From positions 1 through 5,417 of the forward strand of contig JAUUZS010000334.1 in the NCBI GenBank assembly GCA_030589835.1: a stretch of 5,417 bases of DNA, written 5' to 3'. The notes beneath the pieces were generated by a model, which saw only the letters and a list, made by a program, of their open reading frames with translations, searched no databases and was not told the DNA's origin. Made by a program: the position numbers and the translations under genes. This stretch comes from Cyclobacteriaceae bacterium (GTDB lineage Bacteria > Bacteroidota > Bacteroidia > Cytophagales > Cyclobacteriaceae). Positions 1-5,417 of this stretch are shown one piece after another. The stretch's first letter is position 1. Every line of letters begins with the position of its first letter.

Positions 1-59
1 CAACATAGAAAAATAAAACACCTGATGTAGTACCTATTCCTTCTGTAAGAATGCTGCTT

Positions 60-236
60 TAATTAGAGCCTGTCCATAAAGTCATCGAATTGAAATATTC
101 ATCCTTTTGCGCCTTTTTGCCTTTCTCAACTTGCCTAATACCCACGCATTTGCTGCATTTAGAAAGCCAAAAATTCCTGCCTACCGGACCAGGCAGGCAT
201 CAAAAATCAAGAACTTTATGGACAGACACTAATTAG
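60..236. mobile_element. MITE-like or IS-remnant element with terminal inverted repeats
   Basis: The outer ends form a long imperfect inverted repeat: 60-82 pairs with the reverse complement of 213-235, matching at 21 of 23 positions and including a perfect 12-bp core (TGTCCATAAAGT at 71-82, ACTTTATGGACA at 213-224). TAATTAG occurs in direct orientation at 60-66 and 230-236. Because TAATTA is itself a palindrome, this could be a target-site duplication or simply the tips of the inverted repeats. The interior of about 130 bp has only short open frames and no recognisable transposase, so the element would have to be moved in trans or be a deletion remnant. It also contains a GC-rich hairpin at 176-197. 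The inverted repeat is read directly from the sequence. The mobile-element identity is inferred, and the transposase family is not known. Confidence 0.6.
176..197. repeat. GC-rich hairpin, REP-like, possible intrinsic terminator on the minus strand
   Basis: Perfect 7-bp arms, CCTGCCT (176-182) and AGGCAGG (191-197), flank an 8-base loop. It stands out in an AT-rich background and lies inside the inverted-repeat element. Read on the minus strand, the stem is followed by AATTTTTGG, so a minus-strand transcript, such as read-through from the cytochrome c synthase gene about 270 bp upstream, could terminate here. Equally it may be a dispersed palindromic repeat. From memory, similar CCTGCCT...AGGCAGG palindromes recur in Bacteroidota genomes, but that could not be checked here. 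Confidence 0.5.
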
Positions 237-466
237 TCTTCTAGTTGAATACAAACTCAATTCAAAAGCCTGCAAAAATTTATGGCGAATTACGGTGACT
301 AAAGAAATAAAATTCACAAATTCTATGCATCAAACCCTTCACTCATATGCGTTTCAAATTCCTTAGCCTTTTATTGTTGCTTTTCGCAAAGAAGAAGATC
401 AGCACCAAGAAACTGAATCTTCACATCAACAAATGAGTCCGATCTTTCAAACGATTCTATTTGATT
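237..466. other. Intergenic stretch without a recognisable gene
   Basis: Between the inverted-repeat element and the 3' end of the cytochrome c synthase gene, both strands hold only very short open frames broken by many stops. I see no tRNA-like cloverleaf, no CRISPR repeats and no strong GC-rich hairpin followed by a T-run directly after the synthase stop codon. The first 59 bases of the window are also unassigned. A minus-strand frame is open from about 57 to 1, but it is too short to interpret. Confidence 0.5.
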
Positions 467-3400
467 TTAACTTTCTTCTTCATCCATTACAGGCGACTGG
501 TCATTTATTTTCAAATCGTTATAGGCTGCCAGGACACTGATTAAAATCATTACGGCCAATGTATAATACACAAACGTTGGCACTGGCACCGGATCACCAG
601 AGGCATATGAATGCAATCCTGACAGATAATAATTTACGCCAAAATAGGTCATCAATACAGAACTAAAGGCAAACATGGACATGAAATTGAAGGAAAATGT
701 ACTCCTTAGCCCAGGTACAAGTCGCATGTGCAAAATAAAGGAGTACACAATAATGGTAACCAGGGACCACGTTTCCTTTGGATCCCAACCCCAATATCTT
801 CCCCAGGATTCATTTGCCCAGATACCGCCAAGGAAATTACCAATCACGAGCAATACTAATCCTACCGATAATGATAATTCAATGATAAGAGACAATTCCT
901 TGAGTGTTAAATTGATACGCTGTACATTGCTTTCATTTCTGAATATCATGATGCAGAGATTCAGAAATGCTGTCATGCCGCTAAGGGCTAAAAATCCATA
1001 ACTGGCAGTGATTGTTGCCACGTGGATGGTCAACCAGTATGACTTCAGTACAGGAACAAGGTTGGTGATTTCGGGATTCATCCAGCTCATGTGGGCAGTA
1101 AGCAGCGTCACTCCTGTTACTAAAGCCGTTACGGAAAGAATAATCGGTGATTTTTTCATAAATGAAAACCCGGCCAGCATTGTAGCCCAGGCAATATAGA
1201 TCATGGACTCATATCCATTACTCCATGGAGCATGACCAGATATATACCATCTCAATCCCAGACCAAATGTCTGTGCCGCAAAGGCAATAATCAAAATCCC
1301 AACAAGTATGCGTATAATAATTTTAAACTCTAATGCGGGTTTGAAAATCTGGACAAAGTGAAATCCAAATAGTACCATGCCCAGCAGCATAAATACCGGA
1401 AAGAGCGATTTGAAAATGTTCACATTGTTGTAAAACACTTCCATGTTTATTCTGGTCTGTGGAGGAATAATGGCCGCCCCCACTTTGAGCTGAAATTCCT
1501 TCAGGTTCTCTAAGGCTACATCAGCTTCATGGTAATTTACAGATGTTATACCGACATTCAATTTCTCCAAATATTGGCTAAATAACGAGACTCCCAACGA
1601 TGCATTTTCATTATTGGCATGGTCATGCATATTTAATGGGGATTCCCAATGGCTGGTCGTGTTATTTTCTACCGGCAATACGTTAAACAAGGATCCGTTA
1701 TACACCATATATGACACATTCACCCTCTCGTCAACATAAATGAGTTCTTTATCGAACATGTTGCGCAGTGCCGGTTTTTTTGCATATGCTACATCAATTT
1801 GCTCTTTGAGAATATACTGTCCTTTTTCGTCAAAAAAATCGGTCATGCCAGCGTACTTACCTTTTATACCAAGCAAAGATTGCAAAGCTGGATCACCAAC
1901 TTTGATCATTTTTTTATTTTGCCAATGCTCAGGGTTTGAAATCATACCAAGAAAAACCTGATCAGGTGTCAATCCTTCAAAACTGCTTTTCTTATAGATT
2001 TTCATCAGAACCATATTGGACGTGGTATTCAGAGGAACAATCCTGCCGTCCTTGTTTTGTATCAACAATTTGCCAAACGATGCAGCATGGCCTCTGCCGA
2101 TTTCATGATCATCCTGAGCCCACACGCCTTGTACACCAATGAATGCAAAAGCCAATATCAACACAGAAACCAACAATTTTTTGCGCTTATCATGGGTTTC
2201 TTTAATCTGCTGAGAAACTCTGACAAAACGTGTTTTCTTAGTAAAAAAGGAAACAATCAAACTTCCGAACAATAAAAAATATCCGATGTAAGTCACCACA
2301 GTGCCCCAATAATCATGGTTGACGGACAGTACGGTGCCTTGCTCATCCTGGTCGTAAGAAGACTGGTAAAACCGATACCCTTTATATTCCAATATATTAT
2401 TCATAAAAATCCGGTATGGCTTTTCAACATTATTTTCTTTATCGAGAAGCGTGATTTCGCTTGCAAAGGAAGATGGGCTATTTGACCCCGGATAGCGTTC
2501 CAGAATAAATTCGTTGAGACGCAGATCAAAGGGCAGAACCCAGTTCTGTTTTCCCATTTTGAATGATAAATCAATGCCATTTATCTGTAATTTTTCCCAT
2601 CTTCCCCATTTCAAAAATATCTCCCTATGCAGGGATTCATTTTCAATCTTGATTTTTGCTACCCTTTCTACTTGTTGATTTTCGCGGGTGGACGGGGTAT
2701 AAGCGAATGATGCCTTCTCGGCAAAATTACTAATCATCAAGTTCATATTAGGAAATTGAAAAACCTGCCTTGATGCAACAGGTATAAATTCACCGCTAGG
2801 CAAGGGTCCATCGCCCTGGCTACCTGACTCCATAGGTATTTCAGAGACGGCTACAGCAGATTTCATAAGCAAAACCCCGTTTTTACTGATAAATTGAATG
2901 TCTCCCGGCTTGGTGGTATCCCCAAAACTTACCACAAGGCCATTCAATGTCGCAGACGCTCCATCTTTTAGGTTTGTATTCTTTCTCCCCTGTGCCCCTG
3001 CGCTAACCAAACTTAACCATGCAATGCCATTTGGATCCGGGACCAATTCTTCGACAGCGTTTGGAATGTACTGCTCAATTGAAATATTAAATTCAGATTG
3101 ATTAATATCGACTGTTTCATTAAACATATTTTTATTGACAGGAGACAACCAAATCCTTTTGCTGATATTCGATTGTTCTGCCCCTGCTACTGCCTGAACA
3201 TTGAAGTAAGTTTCGGCAGATGAATAACGGTTTGTGGTTTGGCCTTGCCTGATGTGCATCATGCCCTCAAAGCCTATATACCTTGTTATGGCTGCGCCAA
3301 ACAAGATGATAATCAAAGAAACATGAATCAATAGGATGTTCAGCTTGCTTTTTCGATACAACTGCCTGGTAAAAATGGCTCCCGAAAAATTAATGGCCAT

Positions 3401-3565
3401 TAGGAGCATGAGTACTTCAAACCATCGTGCGTTGTAGATCAGCATTTTGGCCGTGGTCGCATCAAAATCATTTTCAATAAAGGTTGCATATCCAATTGCT
3501 ATTGCAAATATGACTAGTAAAATCCCCATGAAGGTTCCTGAAAATAAAAACTTAAAAAATCTCAT
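467..3565 (-). CDS. ccsBA: CcsBA-type cytochrome c synthase (ResB-CcsA fusion, System II)
   Basis: This protein carries heme across the cytoplasmic membrane and attaches it to CXXCH motifs of apocytochromes c. It is a complete 1032-residue fusion, close to the length of other one-piece synthases. The ResB half (about 1-441) has membrane segments at about 5-29, 50-68 and 76-95, a large extracytoplasmic domain, the GYRFYQSSYD segment (396-405) and a segment at 422-441. The CcsA half follows a membrane segment at 464-483 and a second extracytoplasmic domain (484-715). It has about nine more helices and the WWD motif WGRYWGWDPKETW (921-933). The four histidines expected as heme ligands are present: H81 and H848 within membrane segments, H778 (GHAPWSNGYES) and H984 (GLHSYA) flanking the WWD side. 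My 14-segment topology puts the WWD motif outside and both termini inside. The start is supported by AAAGGAA 8 bases upstream and by the basic/hydrophobic N-terminus. The gene is divergent from the iron-sulfur gene. Its cytochrome substrate is not visible here. Confidence 0.95.
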   Translation of the reverse strand: MRFFKFLFSGTFMGILLVIFAIAIGYATFIENDFDATTAKMLIYNARWFEVLMLLMAINFSGAIFTRQLYRKSKLNILLIHVSLIIILFGAAITRYIGFEGMMHIRQGQTTNRYSSAETYFNVQAVAGAEQSNISKRIWLSPVNKNMFNETVDINQSEFNISIEQYIPNAVEELVPDPNGIAWLSLVSAGAQGRKNTNLKDGASATLNGLVVSFGDTTKPGDIQFISKNGVLLMKSAVAVSEIPMESGSQGDGPLPSGEFIPVASRQVFQFPNMNLMISNFAEKASFAYTPSTRENQQVERVAKIKIENESLHREIFLKWGRWEKLQINGIDLSFKMGKQNWVLPFDLRLNEFILERYPGSNSPSSFASEITLLDKENNVEKPYRIFMNNILEYKGYRFYQSSYDQDEQGTVLSVNHDYWGTVVTYIGYFLLFGSLIVSFFTKKTRFVRVSQQIKETHDKRKKLLVSVLILAFAFIGVQGVWAQDDHEIGRGHAASFGKLLIQNKDGRIVPLNTTSNMVLMKIYKKSSFEGLTPDQVFLGMISNPEHWQNKKMIKVGDPALQSLLGIKGKYAGMTDFFDEKGQYILKEQIDVAYAKKPALRNMFDKELIYVDERVNVSYMVYNGSLFNVLPVENNTTSHWESPLNMHDHANNENASLGVSLFSQYLEKLNVGITSVNYHEADVALENLKEFQLKVGAAIIPPQTRINMEVFYNNVNIFKSLFPVFMLLGMVLFGFHFVQIFKPALEFKIIIRILVGILIIAFAAQTFGLGLRWYISGHAPWSNGYESMIYIAWATMLAGFSFMKKSPIILSVTALVTGVTLLTAHMSWMNPEITNLVPVLKSYWLTIHVATITASYGFLALSGMTAFLNLCIMIFRNESNVQRINLTLKELSLIIELSLSVGLVLLVIGNFLGGIWANESWGRYWGWDPKETWSLVTIIVYSFILHMRLVPGLRSTFSFNFMSMFAFSSVLMTYFGVNYYLSGLHSYASGDPVPVPTFVYYTLAVMILISVLAAYNDLKINDQSPVMDEEES

Positions 3566-3573
3566 ACTAATAG

Positions 3574-3580
3574 TTCCTTT
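3574..3580 (-). promoter_or_regulatory. Probable ribosome binding site of the cytochrome c synthase gene
   Basis: On the minus strand AAAGGAA lies 8 bases before the ATG at 3565. It is a partial match to the Shine-Dalgarno consensus at a normal distance and supports the chosen start. The divergent iron-sulfur gene has nothing comparable. Confidence 0.5.
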
Positions 3581-3626
3581 CTGTTAAATAAATTAAGCTG
3601 GCAATCTGTAATAACAGGAATTAGGG

Positions 3627-3641
3627 CTGAAAAAATTTCAG
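3627..3641. repeat. Short perfect dyad CTGAAA-AAA-TTTCAG
   Basis: Six-base arms (3627-3632, 3636-3641) separated by three A residues form a perfect AT-rich palindrome about 60-75 bases upstream of the cytochrome c synthase start. It could be an operator or a weak 5' leader hairpin on the minus-strand transcript. No regulator is recognised, and short AT-rich palindromes can arise by chance. Confidence 0.3.
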
Positions 3642-3688
3642 TCACTTACTCCGTAATTGATGTGGCAAAATAAGCTAATTTAATTGTG

Positions 3689-3696
3689 CAAAACTA
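3689..3696 (-). promoter_or_regulatory. Candidate Bacteroidota -7 element for the cytochrome c synthase gene
   Basis: On the minus strand TAGTTTTG matches the Bacteroidota -7 consensus TAnnTTTG exactly. It lies about 125 bases upstream of the start codon, which would give a leader of roughly 115-120 bases. No TTG/TTTG is found at the usual distance upstream (17-23 bases), so the -33 half is missing and the call is weak. Confidence 0.25.
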
Positions 3697-3848
3697 TGAC
3701 AAAGGTTAGATTATATTCATTGATTGCAATTTATTCATATAATCAATAATAAGATAATTTAGTGATGAACGGTTAGTCTATGGGTTTAGCCCAATTATCC
3801 AATTGAAGCACATCTCATTAGCATTATAATATTGAACCTAATTTTTCC

Positions 3849-3876
3849 TTGTTTTTGGGCGAAATCATTCATTTTG
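3849..3876 (+). promoter_or_regulatory. Weak candidate promoter for the iron-sulfur/NrfD operon
   Basis: TTG at 3849-3851 is followed after 17 bases by TCATTTTG (3869-3876), which has one mismatch to the Bacteroidota -7 consensus TAnnTTTG. It points toward the iron-sulfur gene and would leave a leader of about 150 bases containing the ATTTTTCAAT repeats. The mismatch falls at a conserved A, so this is only a candidate. Confidence 0.18.
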
Positions 3877-3964
3877 TACAATTTTTCAATGAAAATACAC
3901 GATAAAATGGCTGCGATTTTGATAAGGCTGTATTAATGATTAAATTATTAACTCTAAACACCCA

Positions 3965-4005
3965 TATTTTTCAATCGCTCCAACCCCTATTGAGTATTTT
4001 TCAAT
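3965..4005 (+). repeat. 11-bp direct repeat TATTTTTCAAT, 30-bp spacing
   Basis: TATTTTTCAAT occurs at 3965-3975 and again at 3995-4005, start to start exactly 30 bp, about three helical turns. A 10-base version (ATTTTTCAAT) lies at 3881-3890. The second copy is part of an inverted repeat, ATTGA (3989-3993) with TCAAT (4001-4005). The pair ends about 32 bases before the iron-sulfur start codon. Paired binding sites for a regulator are possible, but no known family motif is recognised. Confidence 0.4.
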
Positions 4006-4037
4006 GATTGCCTATACACCTAAATTATTTATAAATC

Positions 4038-5009
4038 ATGAAAAGGAACCCAAAACAGAAAAAATCTGATCGGAGGAAATTTCTAAAATGTGGTTTTTCC
4101 CTTGCCGCCGGTGCCACCATTTCCAGTTCAGGAATGCTCACTTCGTGCAATGCAAACAAAACAGATGAGGATGAAGAAAAGGTCAAGGTTCTGCTGCCAG
4201 ATGGAAAGCTTGCCGAAGTTAATAAAGATGCCATTCATGCGCATACCCATCAGGTATCGAATGAGGAAGCCAGAAAGGGAGACCCGAATAAAGAATATGT
4301 AATGGTGATTGATCTTGCAAAATGTCGTAATGCGCGCAAGTGCGTTGATAGTTGCCAAAGTATGCACCAACTACCTCCGGAGGATGAATGGATAAAGGTT
4401 TTTTTGATGAAAGATAGTGAGGATACGGCCTCGTATTGGTTTCCAAAACCCTGTTTTCATTGCAACAGCCCATCTTGTGTAAATGTTTGCCCGGTGGGCG
4501 CTACCTTCAAAAGGCAGGATGGATTAGTGTTGATTGATAACCAAAGGTGCATTGGCTGTAAATTTTGTATGACCGCTTGCCCGTACTCATCAAGGGTATT
4601 TAACTGGGCAGAACCCAAGGACAAATCCAAGGAAGAGGAGCATGGAAACCCCGAAACCAGCGTCCCACAAAAAGCGGGCACGGTGGGTAAATGTGATTTT
4701 TGCCCCGATATGGCACGGATGAATAAATTGCCGGCATGTATTGATGCCTGTCCCAATGGCGTGCTGTATTACGGTGATAAAAATGAAGATGTGGTCACCA
4801 ATGGTGTGGAAACGGTACGATTTAGTCAATTGATTTATGATCGCGCAGGATATCGCTACATGGAAGAATTGGGCACCCGGCCCAGCGTATATTATTTACC
4901 GCCTGTCAACCGGCTCTTCCATCCAGAAAATGGATTCAAAGATCTCTCAGATGAGATTAAAGACAGATACAAAGTAGCAAGGTCAAAAATTAAAAAAGAA
5001 ACACGATGA
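4038..5009 (+). CDS. Tat-exported four-cluster iron-sulfur subunit (NrfC/HybA/PsrB type), predicted lipoprotein
   Basis: This is the predicted electron-transfer subunit of an extracytoplasmic respiratory complex, relaying electrons between the membrane quinone subunit encoded next and an unseen partner. The N-terminus has a twin-arginine signal (DRRKFLK, R12-R13), a weakly hydrophobic stretch, and a lipobox LTSC (34-37). It should therefore be exported folded and lipid-anchored at C37. An acidic stretch (KTDEDEE) follows. Four cysteine motifs come in the family order: I at C96, C102, C106; II at C139, C142, C147, C151; III at C171, C174, C177, C181; IV at C219, C222, C234, C238. Motif I has A99 where the second cysteine is expected, so 15 of 16 ligands remain. 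The family normally pairs motif I with IV and II with III, holding four cubane clusters. At 323 residues it is somewhat longer than NrfC. The start has no Shine-Dalgarno motif but gives a coherent Tat signal. The stop overlaps the next start (ATGA). The exact enzyme is not identifiable from this subunit alone. Confidence 0.9.
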   Translation: MKRNPKQKKSDRRKFLKCGFSLAAGATISSSGMLTSCNANKTDEDEEKVKVLLPDGKLAEVNKDAIHAHTHQVSNEEARKGDPNKEYVMVIDLAKCRNARKCVDSCQSMHQLPPEDEWIKVFLMKDSEDTASYWFPKPCFHCNSPSCVNVCPVGATFKRQDGLVLIDNQRCIGCKFCMTACPYSSRVFNWAEPKDKSKEEEHGNPETSVPQKAGTVGKCDFCPDMARMNKLPACIDACPNGVLYYGDKNEDVVTNGVETVRFSQLIYDRAGYRYMEELGTRPSVYYLPPVNRLFHPENGFKDLSDEIKDRYKVARSKIKKETR

Positions 5010-5417
5010 AACTTGATAAAAATACCGTAGCTGTACTGAAAAGTTTTGCCCCCCAATTAGAGTCATCGAGCCGGTTTGAAAAAGTGATGCTCATTCTAAT
5101 GACCTTTATGTTTTTAGCAGGCTGGCCGGCAATAGTGCTACAATATGTCGAAGGGCATATCATAACAGGAATGAGGGATAATGTGGTCTGGGGAGTTTAT
5201 ATCGTCAATTTTATATTCTATATAGGGATCAGCTATGCAGGCGCTTTGATTTCAGGGATTCTTTATTTACTCGATGTAGAATGGAGAAAACCAATTATTC
5301 GAATTGCCGAGATGATCACGGTGATATCAACCATATTAGGACCCGCATATATCCTTTTATGTATGGGCAGGCTGGACAGGCTCCATCATCTTGTTTTATA
5401 TGGAAGGATTCAATCCC
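5006..5417 (+). CDS. NrfD/PsrC-family membrane quinone-interacting subunit (5' part, cut by window end)
   Basis: NrfD/PsrC proteins are multi-helix membrane subunits that exchange electrons with the quinone pool and pass them to or from an iron-sulfur partner. The visible 137 residues start at an ATG that overlaps the previous stop by four bases (ATGA), indicating translational coupling and probably a stoichiometric complex. Membrane segments lie at about 27-47, 60-89 and 98-121. Family-like features are WGVYIVNF (62-69) and YAGALISG (77-84) in the second helix, R99 and A101-E102 in the third, and MGRLDR (120-125) followed by YGRIQS (132-137). In many relatives this continues into a segment that begins the next helix. 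The frame is open to the last base, so the rest lies outside. Relatives include NrfD, PsrC, HybB and ActC, and the visible part does not tell which branch this is. Confidence 0.88.
   Translation, partial: MKLDKNTVAVLKSFAPQLESSSRFEKVMLILMTFMFLAGWPAIVLQYVEGHIITGMRDNVVWGVYIVNFIFYIGISYAGALISGILYLLDVEWRKPIIRIAEMITVISTILGPAYILLCMGRLDRLHHLVLYGRIQS

Larger units (their letters stand above)
3566..4037. promoter_or_regulatory. Divergent intergenic region, AT-rich, presumably holding promoters for both sides
   Basis: The 472 bp separate the start codons of the cytochrome c synthase gene and the iron-sulfur gene, which are transcribed away from each other, so both promoters should lie here. No open frame on either strand looks like a gene. 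Visible structure consists of a 15-bp dyad at 3627-3641, an inverted repeat ATTGATT/AATCAAT at 3719-3725 and 3741-3747, and three copies of ATTTTTCAAT (3881, 3966, 3996). I found no convincing FNR/CRP-type site (TTGAT-N4-ATCAA). The region is long for a bacterial divergent promoter and could also hold a small RNA, but I see no specific sign of one. Confidence 0.6.

Noticed and set aside
1..57. Possible end of a gene interrupted by the inverted-repeat element
   Set aside because: A minus-strand frame is open from about 57 to the window edge, but 19 codons without a recognisable motif are not evidence of a gene.
85..180. Minus-strand open frames inside the inverted-repeat element as a transposase remnant
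   Set aside because: One frame reads through about 30 lysine/arginine-rich codons to a stop near 85, but it is too short and has no DDE or other transposase motif, so a coding remnant cannot be supported.
675..1199. Plus-strand open frames opposite the 3' part of the cytochrome c synthase gene
   Set aside because: They lie wholly inside a well-supported gene on the other strand, have no family-like motifs, and fit chance open frames.
1740..3101. Further plus-strand open frames (for example 1740-1961, 1936-2275, 2898-3101)
   Set aside because: They overlap each other and the synthase gene, lack ribosome binding sites and domain signals, and read as antisense shadows.
3719..3747. FNR/CRP binding site
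   Set aside because: The half-sites look partly right, but the spacer is 15 bases instead of about 4, so it does not fit the family.
4086..4094. Cysteine C18 in the signal region as a lipidation site
   Set aside because: The residues before it (F-L-K) do not form a lipobox, and it precedes the hydrophobic stretch; C37 after LTS fits far better.
4025..4829. Minus-strand and +1-frame open frames across the iron-sulfur gene
   Set aside because: The conserved cysteine motifs and Tat signal fix the 4038-5009 frame as the real one; the others are shadows of it.
1..5417. CRISPR array, tRNA, rRNA or riboswitch
   Set aside because: No regularly spaced repeats, cloverleaf or known conserved RNA core could be seen on either strand.

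Overview
The window looks like chromosomal DNA from a member of the Bacteroidota, probably a Cytophagia- or Flavobacteriia-like lineage. This is an inference from several things together: moderate-to-low GC, very AT-rich intergenic DNA, a start codon with no Shine-Dalgarno motif, one -7-type TAnnTTTG match, a CCTGCCT...AGGCAGG hairpin, and a one-piece ResB-CcsA fusion. No rRNA or tRNA gene is present to confirm it.

Layout. Positions 1-466 contain no gene I can support. They carry a compact non-coding element (about 60-236) with 23-bp imperfect terminal inverted repeats and a nested GC-rich hairpin, which looks like a MITE or the remnant of an insertion sequence. Positions 467-3565 (minus strand) encode a complete 1032-residue CcsBA-type cytochrome c synthase with all four expected heme-ligand histidines and the WWD motif. 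Positions 3566-4037 are a 472-bp AT-rich divergent intergenic region with short repeats and dyads. Positions 4038-5009 (plus strand) encode a Tat-exported, probably lipid-anchored protein with four iron-sulfur cysteine motifs of the NrfC/HybA/PsrB type. Its first motif lacks one cysteine. Its stop codon overlaps the start of an NrfD/PsrC-family membrane subunit (5006 to beyond 5417), which is cut by the window edge.

How they may work together. An extracytoplasmic four-cluster iron-sulfur protein plus an NrfD-type membrane protein is the standard electron-transfer module of complex iron-sulfur enzymes and of alternative-complex-III-like assemblies. It passes electrons between the quinone pool and a periplasmic partner. 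CcsBA exports heme and attaches it to c-type cytochromes on the same side of the membrane. The divergent pairing suggests, but does not prove, that the partner is a c-type cytochrome or that the locus serves a respiratory complex containing one. The catalytic or terminal subunit is not in the window and would be expected beyond 5417. The families are well known; the least ordinary features are the altered first cluster motif, the Tat-plus-lipobox signal, and the inverted-repeat element.
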